This document shows, piece after piece, positions 36,149 to 44,959 of a stretch of DNA of 64,000 bases. A program made the translations under genes and the position numbers. Position 1 is the first letter of the stretch; each line of letters starts with the position of its first letter. The stretch comes from Massilia sp. Root335. GTDB taxonomy: Bacteria > Pseudomonadota > Gammaproteobacteria > Burkholderiales > Burkholderiaceae_D. The notes under the pieces were generated by a model. The model was not told the DNA's origin. It saw only the letters and a list, made by a program, of their open reading frames with translations, and did not search any database. The DNA lies in contig NZ_LMCY01000033.1 of assembly GCF_001425685.1 (NCBI RefSeq), positions 230,478-294,477 on the forward strand. The letters are read 5' to 3'.

Positions 36149-36570
36149 AGGCAGGCCGCCTTTGCGCGCATTCCACGGTACCTCGATCATTTCGTAACCC
36201 TCGTCAAACAATGCGATTCGACGCGCGGCGATTCCGAATGCGCGGCGGATGGGAATGCGTCCTCCGCGAATCGTTTCGATCCGGATGGGCCCGGCGATGC
36301 CAACAACGTCGACACGCCGCTTGCGTTTCTTCAGGGTTCGTTCCCGGCCGATTGCGGCAAATCGTGGGTGAGCGTTGGGAAAATCCGGAGTCGCCTGCGG
36401 TTGCTTGACACGTGCGTGCGCTTGGGGAGAGCATGAAACGGCCATAAGGTTTTATGACGCGATTGAACCGATGCGATAACGATCCGGGGGCGAAAATGCC
36501 GAGACCAGTATGCGATCTACAAGCGGTCCTCAACCTGACTCAACCTTTAGGGCCGATTCAACAGGAGCAT
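36149..36570. other. gap without a convincing gene; left flank of the low-GC patch
   Basis: No supported gene in about 420 bp. A minus-strand frame here (from 36445) reads plausibly for about 90 codons (RRVDVVGIAGPIRIETIRG, ARRIALFDEGYEMIEVPW) but runs straight into the antisense of the upstream gene and has no ribosome site, so it could be a gene remnant. Base composition drops toward AT from about 36400. TATGACGCGATTG and TGCGATAAC stretches are present, but I see no clean promoter. Confidence 0.5.
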
Positions 36571-36644
36571 ATGGAAGATTCCTGTGCCGAAAAACTGCTT
36601 GATCATCAGGTTGCTCCTTCCGCGAAATCGCGGCCGAACCCCAT
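36571..36644 (+). pseudogene. displaced N-terminus of the ATPase gene (frameshift)
   Basis: An ATG at 36571 has the best ribosome site in the region (AGGAG, 36562-36566). It reads MEDSCAEKLLDHQ in a frame one base off the ATPase frame. In the ATPase frame a stop lies at 36600-36602, then FREIAAEPH leads smoothly into the Walker A strand. Joining the two needs a -1 shift between about 36603 and 36620. This looks like a one-base loss (or an assembly error) in a gene that originally started at 36571. Confidence 0.6.
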
Positions 36645-38075
36645 ATGTTGTTGTTGGGCCGGAAAGGGGCCGGAAAAACCGCGGCACTCGCCGAAATACG
36701 GATTGCTGCAAGCCGACGGGGCGATGTGCGCCGTGCCCGCCCGCTTCCCCAACGCGGTGCGCAGTTCGTTCTTGCGATCGACTCCTGGCCCCATTTTCAC
36801 GAGGTGGTGTCCCGTGTCGGCCGAAACGTGCAGGGAGAGCAAGTCAGCCCGGAATTAATTCCGCCCGAGATGTACAGAGACTTGTGGGTCGATTCGCTCT
36901 GGCACGAAATTATCACTTATTTCTACGATTATGCGCATGAGGATGATACGCGTGCCGATTTAATGCCGGTGCACAGGTATATCAATGCGGAAGCCCCTCC
37001 GGGCGTGCCGCTCAAGCTTGCGGCCCAGCAGATGGCCGAAGATGCCAGGGACGCGATCGTCAGCTTTCTGGACCAACGCGACGCTCAGCTTTTCTTTCTT
37101 GTCGACACCATGGAGCGTTATCCCATACGTAATTCCGTATTCGCACAAACGCTCAGCGGGATGTTTCCCGCGATGTATAAGATCAAGGCAAATAATTCGC
37201 GCATTAAAATTATCTTCTCTGTCCCCGAGGAGATCGAGTCCTTCATGGCGGCCGGCTCGGCGAATCTGATGAAGGATTTTGCATCGTCATTTCGCGTGCG
37301 CTGGAAACCAATTGACCTGGTTCATCTGATTGCATACCGCCTGCGCGCCTCGGCATCGATTCACGATCGGCCACTTTATGAGCGGACGGAGAGCCTGGAT
37401 TTTTCGAAACGGGACGATCTGCATAAAATGTTGAGCGTTATTCTGCCGGAAACGATACGAAATGCATGTGGAAATGACGAGGATGCGTTGGCATACATTA
37501 TCCGTCATACACAATTACTGCCACGGCAAATATTGTTTATTTTTAACGCGGCCCTCAGCGAGCAATTTCGTAAGCATAAGACTTTCGAAAATGTAAAGGG
37601 AGAGCTGGTGCGGAAGGCGGTCACCGAGTCGCAGCGGTTCATCGGCGAGCAGATGTTGACACTGTATCGGAACGTTTATCCAAAATTGCTGACCGAGGCC
37701 AGGAAGATATTGCCCGACCTCGAGCCGATCTGTGACTATCAAAGCTTGCGCAAGATAGAGTCCCGTTTTAACAGGAATATTGAAGACGACGTCGTGTCCA
37801 TTTGGGATACGATGTTTGAAATGGGTATATTGGGGCGCTCGACCACAAAAAGCGGCGATCTTTCCAATCCGCCCATGGACGAGAGCCGCTACTGCTACGG
37901 GCAGTTCCATTTCAACGCCGATTCGGGTTTCGGTCTGGCGACCGACGGCGAGTACTGTTTTCACCCGATCTTCGCGCGTTATTACGGAATGGCGCGTCGC
38001 AAGGAAGAACAACGCGTAGTGTATCCAGCGAATATCGATCTGGAGAACATATATGTCGATCAAAGTTCCAGATAA
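36645..38075 (+). CDS. P-loop ATPase of unknown function (AAA/STAND-like), possibly frameshifted at its start
   Basis: 476 residues as an open frame. Walker A is LLLGRKGAGKT, only five residues from the available ATG, which has no ribosome site. A Walker B-like strand LFFLVDTMERY (D154, E157) is followed by a sensor-1-like strand IKIIFSVPEE (187-196) and an FRVRWKPIDLVHLIAYRLR segment (216-234) typical of helical lids in AAA/STAND NTPases. The C-terminal half has no domain I can name. It resembles the loosely defined Sll1717-type P-loop ATPases. Base composition is about 48% GC (37141-37200), against 70% in the glycerate kinase gene. The stop lies 23 bp inside the next gene. A defence or stress role is only a guess. 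Confidence 0.75.
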   Translation: MLLLGRKGAGKTAALAEIRIAASRRGDVRRARPLPQRGAQFVLAIDSWPHFHEVVSRVGRNVQGEQVSPELIPPEMYRDLWVDSLWHEIITYFYDYAHEDDTRADLMPVHRYINAEAPPGVPLKLAAQQMAEDARDAIVSFLDQRDAQLFFLVDTMERYPIRNSVFAQTLSGMFPAMYKIKANNSRIKIIFSVPEEIESFMAAGSANLMKDFASSFRVRWKPIDLVHLIAYRLRASASIHDRPLYERTESLDFSKRDDLHKMLSVILPETIRNACGNDEDALAYIIRHTQLLPRQILFIFNAALSEQFRKHKTFENVKGELVRKAVTESQRFIGEQMLTLYRNVYPKLLTEARKILPDLEPICDYQSLRKIESRFNRNIEDDVVSIWDTMFEMGILGRSTTKSGDLSNPPMDESRYCYGQFHFNADSGFGLATDGEYCFHPIFARYYGMARRKEEQRVVYPANIDLENIYVDQSSR

Positions 38076-38502
38076 ATTGCCCGCTCTTTTTCTGGCGCGA
38101 TTCTTATGGCTCGCGGTCGTGGTGATCATTGTATGTTCGCTGATTGCTGCCCAGCACACCGGAGATGGCCACTGGGTCAACCGGGGCGGCGCCGGGATTG
38201 CAGCGCTGGGCGCCGCGTCCATCCTGCCGCAGATAATGGAAGAAATGCGCCTGGAAGACGAGGCGCGGGAGCTGGAAGAAAAGCATGGTCAACGTAACTG
38301 GAACCCGGTGCCGCGTACCCGGATTGAAGAGCTTGAAAGCGAACTTGCCGCGAAAGCCTTGAAGGAAAAAATGTCCCGAGTACGTGGCGAGCGTCTGTAT
38401 ATTGCAAGCCGGGTTGTCGTGACGGCCATGATTGGCGAGCTGCTTCATGGGGGCGGGGATCTCGCCGCGTGTAGCCTGCTTATCGCTTGCGCGGCGCACT
38501 GA
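38053..38502 (+). CDS. small membrane/coiled-coil partner protein, unknown function
   Basis: 149 residues starting inside the ATPase gene (ATG at 38053, overlap 23 bp), so the two are translated together. One clear membrane helix (about 11-33, LARFLWLAVVVIIVCSLIAA) is followed by a Gly/Ala-rich helix (45-60) and a charged helix (EEMRLEDEARELEEKHG, 63-79). A short coiled-coil follows (TRIEELESELAAKALKEK, 89-106), then a moderately hydrophobic C-terminus (115-147). No family is recognised. The ATPase-plus-membrane-protein pair on an atypical GC segment resembles sensor/effector pairs of accessory defence loci, but no effector motif is visible. Confidence 0.7.
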   Translation: MSIKVPDKLPALFLARFLWLAVVVIIVCSLIAAQHTGDGHWVNRGGAGIAALGAASILPQIMEEMRLEDEARELEEKHGQRNWNPVPRTRIEELESELAAKALKEKMSRVRGERLYIASRVVVTAMIGELLHGGGDLAACSLLIACAAH

Positions 38503-38675
38503 TGTCATTGAACATGGACACAGGCGGTTTCGCTCGTTGCGCGGGCACCCGGCGCGGGAACGGGCGCAGCAGGAGGATCACCGGATCATCGGGGAATTTT
38601 TGTTGCTGAAGCAATACTTTGCCGGTTTTCCCTGGCCTCGTATATCCTTGCGGCCATCGACACCAAGGAAAACCC

Positions 38676-39815
38676 ATGAAGATCGTCATCGCCCCCGATT
38701 CGTTCAAGGAAAGCCTGACGGCGCTGCAGGTGGCCGCCGCCATCGAGGCCGGCATGCGCGAGGTCTGGCCCGATGCGACCTATGTGAAGGTGCCCGTGGC
38801 CGACGGCGGTGAGGGCACCGTGCAGGCGATGATCGACGCGACCGGCGGCCGGCGCGTGGACGCCCGCGTGACCGGGCCGCTGGGCCAGACGGTCGACGCG
38901 TTCTACGGCGAGGCCGGCGGCGGCCTCGCCGTGATCGAGATGGCGGCCGCCAGCGGCCTCGAAGGCGTGCCGCCCGACCTGCGCGATCCACGCACGGCCA
39001 CGAGCCGCGGCACGGGGGAACTCATCCTCGCCGCGCTGGACGCCGGCGCGCGCCGCTTCGTGCTGGGCGTGGGCGGCAGCGCGACGAACGACGGCGGCGC
39101 CGGTATGTTGCAGGCGCTCGGCGTGCGCCTGCTCGACGCCGCCGGCCACGATATCGGCCCGGGCGGCGCGGCGCTGGCACGGCTGGCCCGCATCGACGCG
39201 TCAGGGCTCGATCCGCGCGTGCGCGAGGCGGAATTCCGGATCGCGTGCGACGTCGACAACCCGCTCGTCGGCCCGCGCGGCGCGTCCGCCGTGTTCGGGC
39301 CGCAGAAGGGCGCGTCGCCCGAGATGGTGCGGCAGCTCGACGCCGCGCTCGCGCACTTCGCGGACATCGTCAAGCGCGACCTCGGCCAGGACATCGCGCA
39401 GATGCCCGGCGCGGGGGCCGGCGGCGGCATCGCGGCGGCGATGGTCGTGTTCCTGAACGGGCAGCTGCGGCCCGGCATCGAGATCGTCACGGAGGCCGTC
39501 GGCCTGGATGCGGCCGTGCGCGACGCCGACCTCGTCGTGACGGGCGAAGGCCGCATCGACGGCCAGACCGTGAACGGCAAGACGCCGATGGGCGTGGCGC
39601 GGGTCGCGCGGCGCCACGGCAAACCGGTGGTCGCCATCGGCGGCAGCCTGGCAAACGATGCGGATGCCGTGCACGCGCACGGGATCGAGGTGGTGGTGGC
39701 GGCCGTCGCGCGGCCGTGCTCCGTGGCGGAGGCGCTGGCCGCGGCCGAGGACAACCTGCGCCGCGCCGCGCGCAACCTCGCGGCCGCGCTGGCGCTGGGA
39801 TCGCGCCTGCGGTAG
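38676..39815 (+). CDS. glycerate kinase (GlxK/GarK type)
   Basis: 379 residues from the ATG at 38676 with AAGGA upstream (38665-38669). It starts MKIVIAPDSFKESLTA, the family signature. It contains the VADGGEGT phosphate-binding motif, VLGVGGSATNDGGAGM, FGPQKGAS and the late VTGEGRIDGQTVNGK segment. The family phosphorylates D-glycerate to 2-phosphoglycerate in glyoxylate/glycerate use. No other glycerate genes (gcl, hyi, glxR) are nearby. High GC marks the return to core sequence after the low-GC patch. Confidence 0.94.
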   Translation: MKIVIAPDSFKESLTALQVAAAIEAGMREVWPDATYVKVPVADGGEGTVQAMIDATGGRRVDARVTGPLGQTVDAFYGEAGGGLAVIEMAAASGLEGVPPDLRDPRTATSRGTGELILAALDAGARRFVLGVGGSATNDGGAGMLQALGVRLLDAAGHDIGPGGAALARLARIDASGLDPRVREAEFRIACDVDNPLVGPRGASAVFGPQKGASPEMVRQLDAALAHFADIVKRDLGQDIAQMPGAGAGGGIAAAMVVFLNGQLRPGIEIVTEAVGLDAAVRDADLVVTGEGRIDGQTVNGKTPMGVARVARRHGKPVVAIGGSLANDADAVHAHGIEVVVAAVARPCSVAEALAAAEDNLRRAARNLAAALALGSRLR

Positions 39816-40016
39816 GGTGGGCACCCCGTGCCCACGTACAACGCAAGTGGTATGTCGGCGTGACGCGTGGGCACATTGTGCCCACCCTACAGCCGCGAGA
39901 AGTAGGGTGGGCACCCCGTGCCCACGCGTGCGGCAAGTGGCATGTTGGCGTTCGCGTCGGCACTCCGTGCCAACGCGTGACGCATGTGATATGTTGGCGT
40001 GACGAGCGGGCACGAG
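39813..40016. repeat. cluster of TAGGGTGGGCACC palindromic repeats
   Basis: TAGGGTGGGCACCCCGTGCC copies start at 39813 and 39903. An inverted copy lies at 39866-39890, and degenerate copies extend to about 40016. The spacers also repeat (GCAAGTGG, then ATGTYGGCGT). The related sequence GTAGGGTGGGCACC occurs again at about 63.08 and 63.20 kb. The cluster spans the end of the glycerate kinase gene and the upstream region of the aminotransferase. Confidence 0.8.
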
Positions 40017-40043
40017 TGCCCGAACAGACACCGAGAGCCCGCC

Positions 40044-41188
40044 TTGCCCGACATCCTTCCCGACGACGAATCCTACTGGTCCGCCATCCGCGCCCAGTAC
40101 ACGCGCTCCCCTGACTTCATCAACCTCGAAAACGGCTACTTCGGCATGCCGGCGAACCCCGTGCGCGCGGCGCTCAGGCGCTACCAGGACGAGGTCGACC
40201 TCGAGAACGCGTTCTTCCTGCGCACGCGCTGGCCCGCGCGGCTCGCGCGCGTGAAATCGCTGCTGGCCGATTTCACCGGCGCGGCGCCCGATGAACTGCT
40301 GATCACGCGCAGCGCCGTCGAGTCGCTGAACATCCTGCTGCAGGGCTATCCGTTCGCGCCCGGCGACGCGATCCTGATGGCGCGCCACGACTACGACAGC
40401 AGCCATGACATCGTCCGCATGCTGGCCGGGCGCCGTGGCCTGGCCGTCATGCAGGTCGACGTTCCGCACGACCTGGAAGACGAGGACGCCGTCCTGGCGC
40501 TGTACGCGGAGGCGATCACGCCGCGCACGCGCGTGCTGCTGCTCACCCATATCGTGCACCGCACGGGACGCATCATGCCGGTGGCGCGGCTGGCCGCGCT
40601 GGCGCGCGGGCGCGGCATCGACGCCATCGTCGACGGCGCCCATGCGCTCGCGCAGATCGACTTCACGATTCCGCAGGTCGGCGCGCCGTTCGCCGCGTAC
40701 AACCTGCACAAATGGGTCGGCGCGCCGCTCGGCACGGGCCTGCTGTACATCGCGCGCGACCGCATCGCCGACATCGCGCCGCTGTACGGCGACGTGTCGT
40801 CCGCGCGCGGCGACATCGACAAGCTGGGCCACGTGGGCACCGTGCCGCCCGCGCCCATCATGGCCGTCGAGGACGCGCTCGCGTTCCACGCCGCCATCGG
40901 CACCCGCAACAAGGAAGCGCGCCTGCGCTGGCTGGCGCGGCGCTGGATGGACAGGGCGGCCGGCGTGCCGGGCGTCACCCTGTACACGCCGCGCGATCCG
41001 CGCCTGCACTGCGCGCTGGGCGCGTTCGGCATCGACGGCGTGCCGGCGGCGGAGGTCGTACGGCGCCTGATGGATGAACACCGCATCTTCACCGTCGTGC
41101 GCAAGTTCGGCGGCACCGAGATCGTGCGCGTCACGCCGCACCTGTACAGCAGCCCCGCAGAGCTCGACGTGCTGGCGGACGCGATCCG

Positions 41189-41210
<22 letters not shown>
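40044..41210 (+). CDS. class V PLP aminotransferase (isopenicillin N epimerase-like)
   Basis: 388 residues from a TTG at 40044 with GAGAG 6 nt upstream. A GTG at 39999 is in frame but lies inside the repeat cluster and has no ribosome site. It is fold-type I class V: FINLENGYFGMP at the start, TRSAVESLNILLQGY (PLP phosphate loop), VDGAHALAQIDF (cofactor Asp), and the PLP lysine in AYNLHKWVGAPLGTGLLYI. The family includes isopenicillin N epimerase, cysteine desulfurase-like and kynureninase-like enzymes. The true reaction is unknown. The 3' end overlaps the convergent livF by 22 bp. Confidence 0.85.
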
Positions 41211-41911
<701 letters not shown>

Positions 41912-41920
41912 GTGGTCTCC

Positions 41921-43879
41921 TCAGACGGCGGCGGTGGTGGACGCCGCCGGCTCGCCCGCGCCGCCCAGGTAGGCTTCGATCACGCGCGGGTCGGACTGCA
42001 CGCGCGCCGGCGTGCCCTCGGCGATCTTCTGGCCGAAATCGAGCACGGTGACGGTGTCCGAGATCGACATCACGACATCCATGTGGTGCTCGATGAGGAC
42101 GATCGTGATGCCGTGGTCGCGGATCTTGCGGATGATGGCCATCAGCTCGCGGATGTCGGGCGCCGTGAGGCCCGCGGCCGGTTCGTCCAGCAGCAGCAGG
42201 CGCGGATCGAGCGCCAGCGCGCGGCCGATCTCGAGCAGGCGCTGCTTGCCGTAGGGGAGGTTGCGGGCTTCCTCGTCGGCCAGGTCGGCGAGGCCGACGA
42301 AGCGCAGGATCGCGGCGGCCCGCGCGCGCGCCGCCAGCTCCTCGCGCTTGCGGCGCGGCGTGTGCAGCATGGCGTCGAACACGTTCGAGCGGAAGCTGTG
42401 GTGCAGGCCGACGAGGATGTTTTCGGTCGCCGTCATCTCGCCGAACAACTGCACGTTCTGGAAGGTGCGGGCGATGCCGCCCAGCGCGATCTGCGCCGGC
42501 GTGCGGCCCGTGATGCCGGTGCCGGCAAAGAAGACCTGGCCGGCCGTCGGCCGGTAGATGCCGGTGAGGACGTTCATCATCGTGCTCTTGCCCGAGCCGT
42601 TCGGTCCGATCAGGCCGTGCACGGTGCCGCGCGCCACGGTCAGGTCGACCTGGTTCAGCGCCTTCAGGCCGCCGAACTGCATCAGCACCTGCTGCACGCG
42701 CAGCAGTTCGCCACTCGCGCCTTCCGTCGCCGCGACGCCTGCGAACGGATCGGCGCCGTCGTCCGCGAGCGCCTGCGCATGCGCGGGGCCGCGCCCGAGC
42801 AGGCCGCGGAAAAAGCCCACGATGCCTTCCTGCAGATAGTAGACGACGAACAGCGTCATGAGGCCGAAGATCGTCAGGCGCCAGTCGACCATGCTCTCCA
42901 GTCTGTACGACACGACGGCCATCGCCAGCGTGGCCACCACGGGCACGGCGACGCGGCCGAAGGTCGTCTTGCGGCGCGCCAGCAGCAGGCCGGCCGCCAC
43001 GACGGCGAGGATCGCGGCGGCGACCGCAATCTGGCGGAACAGGTCGATGTCGGACAGGAGGCTCGGCAGCATCACCACGATCACGGCGCCGATCAGCGCG
43101 CCGCTGCGCGTCTTGCGGCCGCCCATGATCACCGCGAGCAGGAACAGGATCGTCAGCTCGAAGTTGTAGGTGTTCGGCGAGATGTACTGCTCGGAGTAGG
43201 CGTACAGGCTGCCCGCCAGGCCCGCGAAGCCGGCGCTGATGACGAACGCGTAGACTTTGTAGCGGTAGACCGAGACGCCCATGCAGTCGGACGCGATGGG
43301 GCTGTCGCGCAGCGCCTCGAACGCGCGGCCGATGTGCGACTTCAGGAGCCGGTGCACCAGCACCAGCGACACGACCATCAGCGCGGCCACGGCGTAGTAG
43401 AACTCGACCTCGGTCAGCTCGTGGCCGGCCACGCTGGGTTTCGTGAGCATGATGCCCATCGGGCCGTCGGTGAGGAAGGTCATCTCGTTGATGAGGATTT
43501 GCACGATGGTGCCGAAGGCGAGCGTCACCATCGCGAGATAGGGGCCCGTCACGCGCAGCGCGGGCAGGGCGAGGATCGCGCCGAACAGGGCGGCGCCGGC
43601 GATGCTGGCGGGGATCGTCAGCCACCATGCGGCCGCCAGCTTCATCACCAGCACGCCCGTCACGTACGAGCCCACGCCGAACAGGCCGGCGTGGCCCAGC
43701 GACACCTGGCCCGTGTAGCCGACGACGATGTCGAGCCCGAACAGCAGGATCGCGTAGATCAGGATCGTCACGACGAGGTGCAGGTAGTACGAGTTCGCGA
43801 CCAGCACCGGGAAGGCGGCCAGCAGCGCGATGCCGGCGACGGCGGCGACCGGAATCAGTTTGTTCATTGTCGTGGCCAT
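41921..43879 (-). CDS. fused LIV-type permease and ATPase (LivM-LivG)
   Basis: 652 residues from the ATG at 43879. Residues about 1-320 are a LivM permease (VVGYTGQVSLGHAGLFGVG, LRVTGPYLAMVTLAF, and the EAA-like GRAFEALRDSPIASDCMGV segment) with 8-10 membrane helices. After a linker (about 355-385), residues about 390-640 are a LivG ATPase: Walker A GPNGSGKST, YGKQRLLEIGRAL signature variant and Walker B LLLLDEPAAGL. The open frame has no break across the junction. The ABC signature reads LPYGKQR rather than LSGGQQ, as in other LivG proteins. It imports branched-chain or related amino acids with LivH, LivF and the binding protein. Confidence 0.93.
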   Translation of the reverse strand: MATTMNKLIPVAAVAGIALLAAFPVLVANSYYLHLVVTILIYAILLFGLDIVVGYTGQVSLGHAGLFGVGSYVTGVLVMKLAAAWWLTIPASIAGAALFGAILALPALRVTGPYLAMVTLAFGTIVQILINEMTFLTDGPMGIMLTKPSVAGHELTEVEFYYAVAALMVVSLVLVHRLLKSHIGRAFEALRDSPIASDCMGVSVYRYKVYAFVISAGFAGLAGSLYAYSEQYISPNTYNFELTILFLLAVIMGGRKTRSGALIGAVIVVMLPSLLSDIDLFRQIAVAAAILAVVAAGLLLARRKTTFGRVAVPVVATLAMAVVSYRLESMVDWRLTIFGLMTLFVVYYLQEGIVGFFRGLLGRGPAHAQALADDGADPFAGVAATEGASGELLRVQQVLMQFGGLKALNQVDLTVARGTVHGLIGPNGSGKSTMMNVLTGIYRPTAGQVFFAGTGITGRTPAQIALGGIARTFQNVQLFGEMTATENILVGLHHSFRSNVFDAMLHTPRRKREELAARARAAAILRFVGLADLADEEARNLPYGKQRLLEIGRALALDPRLLLLDEPAAGLTAPDIRELMAIIRKIRDHGITIVLIEHHMDVVMSISDTVTVLDFGQKIAEGTPARVQSDPRVIEAYLGGAGEPAASTTAAV

Positions 43880-43881
43880 CG

Positions 43882-44772
43882 TCACACTTTCTTGATCGCG
43901 GCCTTGCCGAACAGGCCGGACGGCTTCACCGCGAGCACGAGCAGCAGCAGGACGAGGCCCGGCACTTCCTTGTAGCCGGTCGACAGGTAGAAGCCCGTGG
44001 CGGTTTCCGCGATGCCGAGGATGATGCCGCCGACGATGGCGCCCATGCCCGACGTGAGGCCGCCGATGATCGCGACGGCGAACGCCTTGAGGCCCAGCGA
44101 CGCGCCCATCGTGGCGCTCGTGAGCGTGAGCGGCGCGATCAGGGCGCCCGCGAAGGCCGCGGTGGCGGACGACAGCGCGTACGAGAACGTGATCACCATC
44201 TTCGTGTTGATGCCCATGAGGCCCGCCGCGTCGCGGTCGTTGGCGGTGGCGACGACCGCCTTGCCGTAAATGGATTTGCGGTTGAAGATTTCGACGGCCA
44301 GCATGATGGCGAGCGCGCCGCCGACGACGGCGACCTGCATCGGCTGCACGTTCGCGCCCATGACCGTGAACGGTTCCGACGACAGCGGCGACGGGAACGG
44401 CAGCACGTCCTTGCCCCAGATGTTCTCGGCCACGTTCTTGAAGATGATCGCGAGGGCGATCGTCGACATGATCCAGCCGAACTCCGACTTGATGCGGATC
44501 GCGGGCCGCACGGCGATCCATTCGACGAACATGCCTTGCAGCGCGCCGAACGCGACGACGACGGGAATCATCAGCCAGTAGCTGAGATAGGGCCCGCCGT
44601 GGACGGTGCCGACGAGCGACAGGCCGACGAGGGCGCCGAGCATCAGCGCCTCGCCCTGGCCGAAGTTGAGGGTGCCGGACGTGGCGAAGGTCAGTTGGTA
44701 GCCGAACGCGATCACGGCGTAGATCATGCCGAGCGCGATGCCGGACACGACGAGTTGCAGCAGGATCTCCAT
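43882..44772 (-). CDS. livH: LIV-type ABC permease LivH
   Basis: 296 residues from the ATG at 44772 with GGAGGA just upstream. A longer frame runs into repeats and has no site. It is a multi-pass permease with the typical start MEILLQLVVSGIALGMIYAVIAFGYQLTFATSG, the ANDRDAAGLMGIN EAA-like loop and the FAVAIIGGLTSGMGAIVGGI segment. The fused LivM-LivG gene starts 2 nt downstream of its stop. Confidence 0.94.
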   Translation of the reverse strand: MEILLQLVVSGIALGMIYAVIAFGYQLTFATSGTLNFGQGEALMLGALVGLSLVGTVHGGPYLSYWLMIPVVVAFGALQGMFVEWIAVRPAIRIKSEFGWIMSTIALAIIFKNVAENIWGKDVLPFPSPLSSEPFTVMGANVQPMQVAVVGGALAIMLAVEIFNRKSIYGKAVVATANDRDAAGLMGINTKMVITFSYALSSATAAFAGALIAPLTLTSATMGASLGLKAFAVAIIGGLTSGMGAIVGGIILGIAETATGFYLSTGYKEVPGLVLLLLVLAVKPSGLFGKAAIKKV

Positions 44773-44791
44773 GAGTCCTCCAGAGGGTTCG

Positions 44792-44855
44792 GCAATACGC
44801 GGATAAGCAGCTAACGAATACGCGACTACGTTAATGAATACGTCAATGAATACGT
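44792..44855. repeat. AATACG-containing short repeats before livH
   Basis: AATACGCG occurs at 44794 and 44817, and two adjacent 12-bp units (YAATGAATACGT) lie at 44832-44843 and 44844-44855. They are AT-richer than the surroundings and directly precede a dispersed palindrome. They sit in the livK-livH gap. Confidence 0.6.
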
Positions 44856-44868
44856 GAACACATACCCC

Positions 44869-44952
44869 GTCGTCCCCGCGCAGGCGGGGACCCAATTTTG
44901 CTTGCGCCGTCGAGATGCGCGCAACTTGGGTTCCCGCCTGCGCGGGAACGAC
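44869..44952. repeat. inverted pair of dispersed palindromes between livK and livH
   Basis: A CCCCGC/GCGGGG hairpin with CCCAATTTT (44869-44899) faces a CTTGGGTTCCCGC/GCGGGAAC copy (44925-44952). The stem lies between the binding-protein gene and the permeases. It could lower expression of the downstream permease genes, as REP elements do in some transport operons. Confidence 0.75.
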
Positions 44953-44959
44953 AGGCAGC

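Noticed and set aside
36150-36445. Minus-strand gene before the low-GC patch
   Set aside because: It reads plausibly for about 90 codons, but has no ribosome site and runs into the antisense of the upstream gene. At best it is a remnant.
36590-36620. Programmed -1 frameshift in the ATPase gene
   Set aside because: The A-rich run (36589-36594 region) lies before the stop in the destination frame, and there is no slippery heptamer after it, so an indel is the simpler explanation.
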